A stretch of DNA of 64,000 bases from Nitrososphaerota archaeon (lineage in GTDB: Archaea; Thermoproteota; Nitrososphaeria; Conexivisphaerales; DTJL01). Position numbers and translations under genes: made by a program. The notes under the pieces were generated by a model, which made no database searches, was not told the DNA's origin, and saw nothing but the letters and a program-made list of their open reading frames with translations. Position 1 is the stretch's first letter. Every line of letters begins with the position of its first letter. Shown one piece after another: positions 7,554-17,028 of the stretch. The stretch lies in contig JAJPJS010000008.1 in the NCBI GenBank assembly GCA_021324115.1, forward strand, positions 208,160-272,159. The letters run 5' to 3'.

Positions 7554-9548
7554 TCACGGTAGACTCTTATTCTGCGTCGGAGGTAATCCCATCCTTCTCA
7601 TGAGGTCACGGAATCTTTCTTCTCCCCTGATATTTTCGAACCAGTATTCCAGACCTATGTTTCTGAGATAATGGGAGTGCTCACCGTATGCATTTTCCAG
7701 CCAATCAAGGGCAGATTCCTTGTCACCGAGTATCGCGTACACACCCGCCAGTGCGACCATCGCGGCCTCGGTCTCGGATGCAAGCTTCTTCAGAGCTTCA
7801 AGTATCGCTTCGGCTTCTTCTCTTTTGCCGCATTTTACATACGCGTATGCGAGGTCTGCCTTGCAGAACGGATTCTGCTGGTCCATTTCCACTGCCTTTT
7901 TCAACTCTTCGACACCAAGGTCGAGTTCCCCCTTCATGACGTGGCACATGCCCAGGTTATCCAGCGCAGACTGTTGCTGAGGGTCCAGCTCCAGTGACCT
8001 TTTGTACCTTAGCATTGCTTCATCACACCTTCCAAGATAATAAAACACGGTGCCCGCAATCGTGCGGATTGTTGAAGAAAGGGGGTCCAGCTCCTCTGCA
8101 AGCAGAACTTCGGAAAGTGCCTCATCCACTCGTCCCTCGATAAGCAGCATCAACCCATATCTTGCGTGCGCAAACGCGTAGCTGGTATTCAACTCAAGTG
8201 CCCGCTTGAATTCCTTTTCCGCCGCCTCAAAATTCCATTCATAGGAAGCCTGAACCATCGCCATGGAGAGGTGCGCTTCGGCCAGCATGGGGTCCAGCTC
8301 AAGTGCCTTGGCAGCGTAGGCCTTTGCCTTACCGCCCCCCTGTCTTGTCGGCAGATGTCCGTTTATCACGAGAAACATGTACGCATTTGACAAACCAGCA
8401 TACGCAAGTGCAAAGTTGGGGTCGAGTTCTATCGCCTCTTCGAAGTATTGTATGGCGCTGAGAAAACCATCAGTGCTGCCCCTGAAGAAATGAAACCTTC
8501 CTTTCATGTAAACGTTGTATGCCTCCGCGCTCTGGGGGGCCCTGCTCCTTATCCTTCTCCTCTCACCCGACAGCAGCTGAACCCTCAGCGCCTTTGAGAC
8601 TCTTTCGGCTATGTCTGTCTGTATTGCGAATATATCCTTGAAGGGTCTGTCATATGTTTCAGTCCAGATATATTCTTCTGTGGAGCCGTCGATAAGCTCC
8701 ACCGTCACCCTTACCCTATCGTTGACCTTCCTCACGGTTCCCCCCAGCACCGTTCCGGCCTGCAGCTCTCTCGCTATTTCCCCTATGGATTTCTCACTCC
8801 CCTTGAATTTCATCACGGAGGTTCTTGCTATCACCCTCAACCCTGCTATCTTGGAGATCGAGGCTATCAGCTCCTCTGTGAGTCCATCCGCAAAATATTC
8901 ATCCTTTCCATCCGGTGTTATGTTCCTGAAAGGTAAAATCGCTATTCTTCCCCTTGAGAGAGTTTCTGTTTCAACGATCTTTGGTGTCTCCCAGGGCATA
9001 ACTACCTTGTAAAGTTCTATTGGGAGTTGTACGTTCTTCAATCGCATTTTATCAATCGGTTTGAACGTGAATTCTGTCTTGTTCCAGACTTGGTCGTAAA
9101 CCTGCTGGCTCACACAGATGCCCCCCGGTTCCGCAAATGGTTCGATTCTAGACGCTATATTCACAGCATCACCGTATATGTCACCGGAGCTGTGAATGAC
9201 ATCACCAAGGTGCACACCAAGCCGAACGAAGATCCGGTCTTCCATGGGAACCTGGCCATTCCTCACGTGAAGTTCTCTTTGAATCTCAAAAGCGCAGTTC
9301 ACAGCATCGAGAGTGTTGTTGAACTCGACCACGAATGCATCACCCACGGTCTTGATTTCTTTGCCTCCGAATTTCTGGAATGCGGCTCTCAGTATTTCCC
9401 GGTGTTGCTCAAGAAGCTTCATCGCCAGACTCTCATTCTTTTGAGTGATGGCCGTGTAACCCACGATATCCGTGAACATGATCGTGGCTAGGCGCCTTTC
9501 TTCCTGCTGTGGCTGGCTAGACGGTGTGATATTGCCGGTGGCTCCCAA
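7554..9548 (-). CDS. Class III adenylate/guanylate cyclase with TPR repeats
   Basis: 664 residues. The N-terminal cyclase domain (about 18-190) keeps both metal-binding aspartates (D27 in MFTDIVGYT, D70 in KTVGDAF), a purine-selecting lysine candidate (K66), and the transition-state Asn and Arg (N130, R134 in GDAVNIASRIE), so it should be active and is of the adenylate type. A middle section (about 205-330, RIAILPFRNITPDGKDEYFADG onward in spirit of FlgO/TolB-like domains) is followed by some seven TPR repeats to the end. The same domain order is known from proteobacterial and rhizobial cyclases; in archaea it is rare. No membrane segment, so cytoplasmic. Confidence 0.9.
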   Translation of the reverse strand: MGATGNITPSSQPQQEERRLATIMFTDIVGYTAITQKNESLAMKLLEQHREILRAAFQKFGGKEIKTVGDAFVVEFNNTLDAVNCAFEIQRELHVRNGQVPMEDRIFVRLGVHLGDVIHSSGDIYGDAVNIASRIEPFAEPGGICVSQQVYDQVWNKTEFTFKPIDKMRLKNVQLPIELYKVVMPWETPKIVETETLSRGRIAILPFRNITPDGKDEYFADGLTEELIASISKIAGLRVIARTSVMKFKGSEKSIGEIARELQAGTVLGGTVRKVNDRVRVTVELIDGSTEEYIWTETYDRPFKDIFAIQTDIAERVSKALRVQLLSGERRRIRSRAPQSAEAYNVYMKGRFHFFRGSTDGFLSAIQYFEEAIELDPNFALAYAGLSNAYMFLVINGHLPTRQGGGKAKAYAAKALELDPMLAEAHLSMAMVQASYEWNFEAAEKEFKRALELNTSYAFAHARYGLMLLIEGRVDEALSEVLLAEELDPLSSTIRTIAGTVFYYLGRCDEAMLRYKRSLELDPQQQSALDNLGMCHVMKGELDLGVEELKKAVEMDQQNPFCKADLAYAYVKCGKREEAEAILEALKKLASETEAAMVALAGVYAILGDKESALDWLENAYGEHSHYLRNIGLEYWFENIRGEERFRDLMRRMGLPPTQNKSLP

Positions 9549-9632
9549 ACCCGACCCTTTGCATCCGCCCTGGTGTCGAATAATTAAGGATATACCAGGT
9601 TCGATTCAGTCGATGTTAGATTTTGAATAATA

Positions 9633-11219
9633 TTACTTCAGCCACTCGTTGAGCGTCTGCCGCATCAGACCCCTTGAACCAAGGTCATCACGACTGGCCG
9701 AACCAAACAGATAATCAAATGCTGGTTCGATCTCCCCATCCTTTCTCGCCTTCGATTCCACAAGTACAAATGAATCTGCTGATTTGCCAAAATCCTTCAG
9801 AGGATGCGAAAACATGAAGGCCCCAGTTTTCGATATCACGTAGGTCTTTTCGAAAGGAGCTTCGCCGCTACCCGCCCGCCCAACGAATCTCACGTCAAAT
9901 CCCCTCCCCCTTCCTCTCAATCTTTCAAAATTCTCCTTCATCTTGTCGAGCGATGATCCCTCGCTGCGCCTGACCCCAGTAAGGAGCATGAGATTTGAAT
10001 CCTGTTTCACGTAATTTCTAAGTATTCTTAGGGTTTCTTCATCCACATTTGGGTCCTCCACCTTTACATATTCGCTGTTTGCGCCGAATACCTTCAAAAG
10101 GGCATCGTTAAGCTCGGCTACGTTTCCGGCGTGGACTGTCATGACCGCACCTAACCGCAGCGATTCTTTCAGTACACTTTCTATCCTTTCAGCAACTGCC
10201 GTATTTACCACAATATCCTTCTGTGTCAAGTAAACAATCCCCAGCTTCGCGGCTTGAACGAGGTCTTCTTCTAAAACGTTAGAAACTGATTCTTTCTCAA
10301 GTGCGAAGAAGGGCGTGGAAGTTTGAACAGCCTTGTTTGAAAGAAGCCTCTCGACAAGTCCTAGGTAGTACAGATTTGAGGTTCTATTGTAAAGCTTCTG
10401 CTTGGCGGACTCGAACAGGACGCCGTTCAGCCTTTCTGCGTGTTCCCAAATGAATCGGCTCTGCAGAAGATGTTTGAGGTCGTCATCCACTATGAGAGAC
10501 TCATCCTTTATCTGAACCACGCCTTCACTTACAAGCTGGGAAACCGCCTCTCTGAGATGTTCGGTCGTCAGGTCTGGGAGATTGACTTTCAGGTCCTCCA
10601 TGGTCGGGGGGTTGGGTGAGAAGAGAACGATTGCGACAATGGCGAGGTCTTCAAGGGATTTCAGCTCCCCAAGCTTCGCCTTCTTTGCAAGCAGCTCTTC
10701 CAGAGTCGTGGTTACACTGAAAGGATACCTCCTCAGATAGAACGAAACATAATGATGACCCGCCTGGTCCCACCCATGCTGAAACGCCATTCTGTCGGCT
10801 GCCAGGTCCATACAAACGCTCAGTACTGTAGTGTCTTCAAATTTGTCCACGAATGTGATATCAGCCCTGCCATCGTTGGACCTGACTGCCGCAAGCAGCC
10901 AGGGCAGTCTGAAATCATTCTTTTCAGCCATATCAAACAATTTCTGGCTGTTCACATGTATTGCATCAAGGTAATTTCTCACCTCGAGCGCAGCGCCATC
11001 CCTATGAGAAGGTTCAAGCGAAAGAACGCCGTCCTTCTCGACGATGAACTTTTCTTTTTTCAGCGAATCGATGGCCTCGCTAAGCCTTGATGAGTTGAGA
11101 ACTACGTCAGACTTTCTGGCAGCAAAGAAGCTTTCCACCTTCGCCCGCTGGACGCTTCCAACATTAATCAGAAGGTCTAGTATGTAACTTTTATTATCGT
11201 CAACAGTTACTATTGTCAT
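9633..11219 (-). CDS. Winged-helix protein with degenerate phospholipase-D-like C-terminus
   Basis: 528 residues, no membrane segment. The N-terminus (about 5-70) and a middle part (about 190-260) look like winged helices (EAIDSLKKEKFIVEKDGVL; LREAVSQLVSEGVVQI). Residues about 370-500 resemble the phospholipase-D-like fold used as a sensor or binding domain in archaeal regulators: FEKTYVISKTGAFMFSHPLKDFGK corresponds to the HxK region, but the catalytic histidine is replaced, so hydrolysis is unlikely. Probably a DNA-binding or scaffold protein. A perfect palindrome sits between its TATA box and start codon, suggesting autoregulation. Family not otherwise recognised. Confidence 0.7.
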   Translation of the reverse strand: MTIVTVDDNKSYILDLLINVGSVQRAKVESFFAARKSDVVLNSSRLSEAIDSLKKEKFIVEKDGVLSLEPSHRDGAALEVRNYLDAIHVNSQKLFDMAEKNDFRLPWLLAAVRSNDGRADITFVDKFEDTTVLSVCMDLAADRMAFQHGWDQAGHHYVSFYLRRYPFSVTTTLEELLAKKAKLGELKSLEDLAIVAIVLFSPNPPTMEDLKVNLPDLTTEHLREAVSQLVSEGVVQIKDESLIVDDDLKHLLQSRFIWEHAERLNGVLFESAKQKLYNRTSNLYYLGLVERLLSNKAVQTSTPFFALEKESVSNVLEEDLVQAAKLGIVYLTQKDIVVNTAVAERIESVLKESLRLGAVMTVHAGNVAELNDALLKVFGANSEYVKVEDPNVDEETLRILRNYVKQDSNLMLLTGVRRSEGSSLDKMKENFERLRGRGRGFDVRFVGRAGSGEAPFEKTYVISKTGAFMFSHPLKDFGKSADSFVLVESKARKDGEIEPAFDYLFGSASRDDLGSRGLMRQTLNEWLK

Positions 11220-11223
11220 CTAA

Positions 11224-11239
11224 CAGGACGTGCGTCCTG
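11224..11239. promoter_or_regulatory. Palindromic operator candidate before the winged-helix gene
   Basis: CAGGACG-TG-CGTCCTG is a perfect inverted repeat with a two-base centre, five bases upstream of the ATG at 11219. A T-rich TATA-like box on the minus strand lies at about 11241-11252. A protein bound here would block transcription initiation, the usual position of archaeal repressors. Confidence 0.55.
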
Positions 11240-11323
11240 CATACAAAAATAAGAAGGTTCTGTCACCGAGCAAGCAGACTTGTTCAAAGAGGCAAAATAA
11301 CGTCCAATCGCCTTGGCGACCGA

Positions 11324-11413
11324 TTAATCTGCAGCTTCAACCTGCACACAGTAAGAGCAATCCGCACAGTTGCATAAGCCGCCGCAGCACTCACATCCAA
11401 TTTCAGCCTTCAT
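11324..11413 (-). CDS. Cysteine-rich microprotein, putative metal binder
   Basis: A 29-residue frame from ATG 11413 to TAA 11324. Seven cysteines fall in 16 residues: GCECCGGLCNCADCSYC, giving C7, C9, C10, C14, C16, C19 and C22. Such density of CxC and CxxC pairs is typical of metallothionein-like or cluster-binding peptides. A TATA-like box (cataaatta) on the minus strand lies about 35 bases upstream. It stands alone between the winged-helix gene and deoC, all three on the minus strand. No family is recognised; it is too short to be sure it is translated, but random sequence would rarely give this composition. Confidence 0.55.
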   Translation of the reverse strand: MKAEIGCECCGGLCNCADCSYCVQVEAAD

Positions 11414-11599
11414 GTCGGGGTTAAGCAAAGCCGGCCTTATCGTAATTTATGCGCAACTTGAATAAAACGTTTATGGTGTACTGCTCCAGAAGCATGAATC
11501 TTGGCTCTTCCTCACACCGGAAGATCATTCTGACGTAAACTATCGTTTTGATATGGGTGATTGAAAGTTTCTTCCGTTGGATGTTGCTCTCTGTCAGCG

Positions 11600-12376
11600 C
11601 TAGGCCTTGTTCTGTTGTTTCTCTATCATCTCTCTCACAAGCGATCCGGTTTCGCTCATGCCGAGCCTCACTTTGCTCGGGTCCAGCGGCCTGTTCATCG
11701 CCTCGAGCAGTTCGGACGCATTCGAGTAAGACCGGATTCCCCCGGCCGCCTTTATCCCTATTTTCGAGCCCAGCCTTCTGGCGGTTTCATCCATCAGCCT
11801 CACATTCTCCACAAGCGCTCCAGTACCGCCGTTACCTATGCTAGTTGCAAATTCGCGTTCGGCAAAACCCGTGCTTGTCTTGATGAAATCTGCCCCCGAC
11901 TCACAAATGATCTCATAGAGCTTCGTCTTTTCTGCTCTGGTGGTATACGCATCCTCGGCAATCACCTTTATCAGGATGCCGCTGTCGTGCGCCGAAGTAA
12001 CCACTTCGTGAAGATCCCTTCTCACATTTTCATACATTCCGGAGCGAACGTATCCAATTTGTACCACTATGTCGACTTCATCCACTAGTCCTGCCATCCT
12101 CTTAATGATCGAAACTCTCTGATCTGTGGTAAGCACGCCGAACGGGAAATCCAAAACCGCATCGAGTTTAAGGTCGATTTCGTTGCTTCTGATGTATTTA
12201 TTCGCCCAGCCAACCCAGAGCGGCTGTATGCAAACTGCACGAGTACCCCAGCTCCTTGCTTCTTCGATCAGAACTCCGATTCTTTCTCGTGTAGCATACG
12301 GCTTCAGATAAGTGTGGTCCACCACGTTAAGCAGATCATAAAGCTTGTACTCATGTTTCGGCATATACATTGTCAC
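11600..12376 (-). CDS. deoC: Deoxyribose-phosphate aldolase
   Basis: 258 residues with the DeoC/class I aldolase barrel. VVDHTYLKP opens strand 1; FIKTSTGF carries the Schiff-base lysine; IKAAGGIRS is the phosphate-binding strand. The enzyme cleaves 2-deoxyribose-5-phosphate to glyceraldehyde-3-phosphate and acetaldehyde in nucleoside salvage. The frame starts at GTG 12376; an in-frame ATG at 12370 is better spaced from a GGAG element, so the start may be two codons later. A minus-strand TATA-like box (cttatag) lies near 12410. The C-terminus is lysine/glutamine rich. Confidence 0.9.
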   Translation of the reverse strand: MTMYMPKHEYKLYDLLNVVDHTYLKPYATRERIGVLIEEARSWGTRAVCIQPLWVGWANKYIRSNEIDLKLDAVLDFPFGVLTTDQRVSIIKRMAGLVDEVDIVVQIGYVRSGMYENVRRDLHEVVTSAHDSGILIKVIAEDAYTTRAEKTKLYEIICESGADFIKTSTGFAEREFATSIGNGGTGALVENVRLMDETARRLGSKIGIKAAGGIRSYSNASELLEAMNRPLDPSKVRLGMSETGSLVREMIEKQQNKA

Positions 12377-12485
12377 GTCACTCCTTCCTAGGAATACAGC
12401 AGGAAATCACTATAAGACCCATTGTGTACATCTGCACTCAAAGGTTATCGAAATCGGGAAGGCTGAGCATCCAGATTCAGTATTC

Positions 12486-13937
12486 TCATTGGTTGGCGAT
12501 CTGACTTGCAGGTCCAATAATGGAGATCGTGTATCTTACGTATATTCCGCCCCTTGTGGCAGGTCGAGACGGGGTGGGCTGGGCGATTTGATGAAGTGTT
12601 ATGGTAGAAGTGCCCGGTCGCATCGCCAGAAAGTTGAATTTTTTGATCATTACACCCTGCACTCCCGCATCCACCCAGCTACGGGCGAGTTGGAAAAAGT
12701 TGGGATCGAATTCCGCCACCCAATCGTAGCCCTGCATGAGCTGTTCCTGCAATTCAAAGTACATTCCCGAGTTTACGCTCATGATCTTCTGCCTGGATGA
12801 GTGTACAGCAACGGTTTCAATGGCGGCGGCTTCCCGCATCTGCATCATCCTGAGTACATCGGACCGGGTGATTATGCCTGCAAGCTTCCCCTGCGAATCC
12901 ACCACGATCACCCTCCCCAGCCTCGAAGAATTCATCAAGTGGACGACAACCTGGCCACTTTCATCCATTCCTACGGTTGGAACCTCGGAACGGGGGGTCA
13001 TGACATCCTTAACGAACACATTGCCCCACTCCTCCTTCTTCACTTTCCTGAAATCGTCGATCGTGACGCATCCGACGAGTTGCCCATCTTCTATTACAGG
13101 ATAGCCGTTGTGACCCTGCCTGATTATCATGTCGTGAAGGTCTGAAAGGGTAAGGTTCGGCTGAACCACATCCACCTTTGAGCTCATCATTTCTCTTGCT
13201 GTGGACTTCTTCATTCCTTCTTCAATGATGAGCTGGCTCAGTGATGATCTTGCTCCGCTGGCGATAAACCAGCCTATTAGAAGTAGCCATAGCCCTGTGA
13301 ATATTTCAAGCAAGAATATTAGAAAGAAAGCGCCGATTCCCATTATGACGTATGATATGGCTCTGCCTACAGACGCGGCTGACCTTGTTGACGCGAGCAG
13401 GTCCCCATTCCTCCTCCATATGAGAGAACGGAGCACCCTCCCCCCGTCCATGGGGAACGCCGGGATAAGGTTGAACGCGGCCACCACTTCATTGACCCAT
13501 GCTATGTACTGAAGCGGCGCCTGAATCAGAACACTCGCATTTACAAAAACGGAGAGAAACCATGCCGCGTTAAGGACTCCGGCCAAGGCCAAAGAAGTCA
13601 ATGGGCCAGCAAGGGCCATTTTCAGTTCAAGGTTTGCGGTACTTGGCTCATCGGCGATTTCTGAGACCCCCCCGAAGAGGAAAAGTGTGATTCGCGTGAT
13701 CTTCATACCACTTCGCTTTGCCACAACCGAATGTGCCAATTCATGGATGAGTACAGAAGCGAACAGCGCAAGGGAGGATACGACGCCTATCACAAGTTCA
13801 TCCAAGAATCCGAGACCCGGGTAATTTATGGGCATCAGGTCAAAGCCCACTGTCCACGCAATCAGGAGGAAAATGATGAACCACGAGTAGTCGATCTGTA
13901 TCGGAATGCCATAGATCCTCCCGACAGTCAGGGACAT
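12486..13937 (-). CDS. Site-2 protease family zinc metalloprotease with CBS domains
   Basis: 483 residues. Membrane part: HELAH (65-69) and the second metal motif NLIPAFPMDGGR (D164) are both intact, with six hydrophobic segments as in M50B/S2P proteases of the CBS-containing archaeal branch (Methanocaldococcus S2P type). Two CBS domains follow (about 255-370; VGCVTIDDFRKV and AGIITRSDVLRMM), which bind adenine nucleotides and gate activity. About 100 further residues at the C-terminus have no clear counterpart in the family and end in a proline/threonine-rich stretch. It probably cleaves membrane-bound regulators; candidates exist nearby but none is shown to be a substrate. Confidence 0.9.
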   Translation of the reverse strand: MSLTVGRIYGIPIQIDYSWFIIFLLIAWTVGFDLMPINYPGLGFLDELVIGVVSSLALFASVLIHELAHSVVAKRSGMKITRITLFLFGGVSEIADEPSTANLELKMALAGPLTSLALAGVLNAAWFLSVFVNASVLIQAPLQYIAWVNEVVAAFNLIPAFPMDGGRVLRSLIWRRNGDLLASTRSAASVGRAISYVIMGIGAFFLIFLLEIFTGLWLLLIGWFIASGARSSLSQLIIEEGMKKSTAREMMSSKVDVVQPNLTLSDLHDMIIRQGHNGYPVIEDGQLVGCVTIDDFRKVKKEEWGNVFVKDVMTPRSEVPTVGMDESGQVVVHLMNSSRLGRVIVVDSQGKLAGIITRSDVLRMMQMREAAAIETVAVHSSRQKIMSVNSGMYFELQEQLMQGYDWVAEFDPNFFQLARSWVDAGVQGVMIKKFNFLAMRPGTSTITLHQIAQPTPSRPATRGGIYVRYTISIIGPASQIANQ

Positions 13938-14124
13938 CGCGTTAAACTACACACTGACTACTTCTTTAGTCCTCTGCCAATTTCATCTCAAGGGTCCAGG
14001 ATATTTATCGTCAACACGAACTAGGAGACTGGCTGAATCAAGTGGCATATTCTCAGAATAATTCTCGAATAAGGTCTTCCTTTCAATCTTATATGAATGG
14101 TATGTTTACTGGCGGTTCGCACAA

Positions 14125-14469
14125 TCACGAGTCCTGCGAATCACCGGAGTTCGAAATCAAGTTTATCATATACCTGTCGATGGAGTCGACGTCGTTAGTG
14201 ATTCTCTGAATAGTTATGTCCCTGAATTTTTGGAAAATGTCCTTCAGAGCTTCTTCGTCCAGGTTATTCGCCATTAACGGGTTAGAAAGGAGGGATGCCC
14301 ACCCGATATTACTTTGCTTCATGAATTCTATACACTGCATTATCTTGCTTAGACACTCAAGCCTATCTTTGGGCTGAGATTTCTCGAGCTCTTCCTTCAG
14401 AGCAATTATCGATGTCCTGATCTGTTCAATGTTTCTATTCCACGAACTCATTTCGTATAAGTCAAGCAT
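14125..14469 (-). CDS. Small helical archaeal protein, unknown function
   Basis: 114 residues, soluble, mainly helical. The pattern of an N-terminal tryptophan helix, DRLECLSKIMQCIEF, and a GWxSLLSNPLMANNL segment resembles uncharacterised archaeal families such as DUF2153, but this match is from memory and uncertain. It lies downstream of the ABC-2 exporter pair on the same strand, separated by 118 bases, and may be independent. Confidence 0.55.
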   Translation of the reverse strand: MLDLYEMSSWNRNIEQIRTSIIALKEELEKSQPKDRLECLSKIMQCIEFMKQSNIGWASLLSNPLMANNLDEEALKDIFQKFRDITIQRITNDVDSIDRYMINLISNSGDSQDS

Positions 14470-14587
14470 CTCATATTAAAAAACATTCGGCACAAAACGA
14501 GGAAAATAAGCCACAAAAAGCCCCTACAAAAGATATCTGTGTAAGGAACACGGGAAAGATTAACATGAATCTATCTTTCCAAGTACC

Positions 14588-16033
14588 TCAATCCCTGGAC
14601 CTGACTATTCGAATCGCGAGTAGCACCGGTACGGCCACCCACAGTGCGCCTGTCAAAATCAATGTGACCGGAGTGATGCCAAATTGGGAGGGTTGTATAG
14701 GTATACCAGAAAGAGACCGGAACTGAAGTATCTGCAGCAGGCCGATGAATTGTGAAGGGTTAACAAAGGAAAGGTCCACCTGCAAACGAAGTGCCGAGAG
14801 GGATCCGAAGCTGACACCTGTGGCTGTCACCGCGAGGGCAAGAAGGAGAGACCACAGGAGGTCCAGCACAAGGAACAGACCTATTCCGGAACCGATCAGC
14901 GCACCGGTGGATTTGGTGAACTGGGATACGATGAAGATTATTCCCACAAATGCTGCTATCTCCACGAAAAGGGAACCGACCGATTCGAGTACGAATGTCA
15001 TACCCAGTGCTTCCTTGATTTCATACCACACTATCAGGTCGACTATCAGGATCGTTATTACCGTGGCCAGTGTCACAGCCGCGACTATGGAAACATACCT
15101 CGAAACCAGTACGCCTCGCCTCGTAACAGGTCTGACAAGAACTGATTCCAGTATACCTGTCACTCTGTCTCTACCGTATACAGAGTAGGCACCGATGATT
15201 GCCATCAGCGGAACAAATAGTCCAAGCAGCGATGAGAAAAATGTGGAGGCTAGTTCGTTCGCATTCAACTGGGGGGCAACTGAGAGATATGACTGTACCG
15301 GAGAGCCCTCGCTGATCAATATTGTTCCGTTACTCGTTGCGAGGACGATCCAGAGGAAGTCCGCCGGATTCGCATCTGAGGGAACGGTGATGTAGGCAGA
15401 ACTCACATAATTACTGACCCTTGACAGGGGAGTCATATTGCTCAGAGAAGGGGGAAGGTTCTGAGCGGTTATTTGGTAGTAAATCGAGTCATCGGGTTTC
15501 GTGAAGTTTGGTCCTACTGCGAACACGAATATATCCGTCCTGGAGGAATTATTCGGGTCCGCAACAGTGCCTAGAGTAGCCGGGGGCTCGGGTTGGCCCA
15601 GCTCGATTGAGCCGATCTTGGACGAGGGAGGTAGAAGTTGAATCCCCACGACGTTCGAATTCAGGCTGCTCTGAAGGGTTGCAAGATAACTCGTGGTCGT
15701 GTTCTGATTGGGATAAGGTATAACCATGAAAGCGAACCCGCTAGAATTCGATTTCGTCACCTGTGAAAAAAGTCCAGGAGTGGATGACGTAACGTTCAGG
15801 GTTACACCAGATAGTGGTTGCCCGAAGCTGTTATACACATAGAAAAGAATGTTGAACCCATTCGGTTCGTCGATTACGCTGTAAGCTACCTGTGATATTG
15901 GTGGTGGTAAGGACACCTGTGAGTTCCCTATAAGTGGAATGATCGCAAGGCTGAACACTATGATGAATATCATTACAGCAAGCACTCCCTTGCTGGTGAA
16001 CGCCCTTCTGACATCGTAAAGTAGGGGATTCAT
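14588..16033 (-). CDS. ABC-2 type transporter permease
   Basis: 481 residues. One helix at about 15-35, a large extracellular region of some 230 residues rich in Ser, Thr and Asn with an Ig-like carboxypeptidase-regulatory flavour (YVYNSFGQPLSGVTLNV), then about five to six membrane helices with the ABC-2 coupling segment GRDRVTGILESVLVRPVTRR. It overlaps the ATPase gene by four bases (ATGA type), so the two form one exporter. Substrate unknown; such pairs export drugs, lipids or peptides. Confidence 0.85.
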   Translation of the reverse strand: MNPLLYDVRRAFTSKGVLAVMIFIIVFSLAIIPLIGNSQVSLPPPISQVAYSVIDEPNGFNILFYVYNSFGQPLSGVTLNVTSSTPGLFSQVTKSNSSGFAFMVIPYPNQNTTTSYLATLQSSLNSNVVGIQLLPPSSKIGSIELGQPEPPATLGTVADPNNSSRTDIFVFAVGPNFTKPDDSIYYQITAQNLPPSLSNMTPLSRVSNYVSSAYITVPSDANPADFLWIVLATSNGTILISEGSPVQSYLSVAPQLNANELASTFFSSLLGLFVPLMAIIGAYSVYGRDRVTGILESVLVRPVTRRGVLVSRYVSIVAAVTLATVITILIVDLIVWYEIKEALGMTFVLESVGSLFVEIAAFVGIIFIVSQFTKSTGALIGSGIGLFLVLDLLWSLLLALAVTATGVSFGSLSALRLQVDLSFVNPSQFIGLLQILQFRSLSGIPIQPSQFGITPVTLILTGALWVAVPVLLAIRIVRSRD

Positions 16034-16938
16034 TGTGCTTCGCCAATAAGCTTCAGGAAATATTCCTCAAGGCTGGGGGTATGATACGATATTTCCTTCA
16101 CCGAATAGCCCATCCTTATCACTTCCAAATTCACGGCTGAAGGGTCCCCGGTGTAACCAGACACGGTCACCTTATCATTGTCAACACTGGGCTTTCCAAG
16201 CGTACCAAGATAATCAAGAAGCCTGTCATCAACAACATTCAATCTGAGCACGAGTACGCCGCCTTCCAGAGATGAAAGTTCATTCCTCGTCATGACCTTG
16301 AGCAGTCGCCCCTTGTGTATGAATGCGACCCTGTCGGAGAGTCCCTCCACCTCGGACAAAATATGAGAAGAAAGCAGCACCGCCTTTTTCTCCTGCCTCA
16401 GTTTCACTATCAGATTTCTGAAATAATGAATTCCTTCAGGGTCCAGTCCATTCAGAATTTCGTCGAACAGATAATTCTGGGGGTTGGAAAGCATCGCTGC
16501 CGCGAGGACAAATCTTTTCTTCATCCCCTGGGAGTAGCTCGAAGCCTTCCTCCTTTCGACTCCTTCGAGCCCCGTCTCCTTGAGGAGTCTGAGTGAAGCC
16601 TGTCTAGCCTCTTCCCCATGGATTCCGTAGTAGCCGGCATAATACATCATCAGGTCGATAGCCTTTGCATTCTGCTCGAAGTTAGGCAGCTCCGGGACCC
16701 ATCCAATCCTTCTGGATGCCTCCACCTTTTGTCTTACAATGTCCAAACCATCAATGCTTACGCGGCCCCCACTGGGAAGCGCGACGCCTGCAGCAATTCT
16801 TATCGTTGTAGTCTTTCCGGCTCCATTGAGGCCAACAAAACCAACGACCTCGCCGTCGCGTACCTCGAACGAAACATCCTTTATGGCAGGACCGATCTTC
16901 TTTGAATATATCTTGGTAAGGCCATCGATTGATAGCAA
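16030..16938 (-). CDS. ABC transporter ATP-binding protein (exporter type)
   Basis: 302 residues. Walker A GLNGAGKTT (36-44), signature SYSQGMKKR, Walker B region YLFDEILNGLDP and the switch histidine in LLSSHILSEVE are all present. The nucleotide-binding domain of the CcmA/DrrA type is followed by about 80 C-terminal residues typical of ABC-2 export systems. In the Walker B block the usual DEP is DEI, a small departure. It is translationally coupled to its permease. Confidence 0.92.
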   Translation of the reverse strand: MLSIDGLTKIYSKKIGPAIKDVSFEVRDGEVVGFVGLNGAGKTTTIRIAAGVALPSGGRVSIDGLDIVRQKVEASRRIGWVPELPNFEQNAKAIDLMMYYAGYYGIHGEEARQASLRLLKETGLEGVERRKASSYSQGMKKRFVLAAAMLSNPQNYLFDEILNGLDPEGIHYFRNLIVKLRQEKKAVLLSSHILSEVEGLSDRVAFIHKGRLLKVMTRNELSSLEGGVLVLRLNVVDDRLLDYLGTLGKPSVDNDKVTVSGYTGDPSAVNLEVIRMGYSVKEISYHTPSLEEYFLKLIGEAQ

Positions 16939-17028
16939 GGTTTCTATTCAAAGTCACATCATTTAGGTATATAACAGCATCGTAGCTGATTTTCACAATA
17001 ATCAAAGAGAATAGCCATTGCAGAAGTA

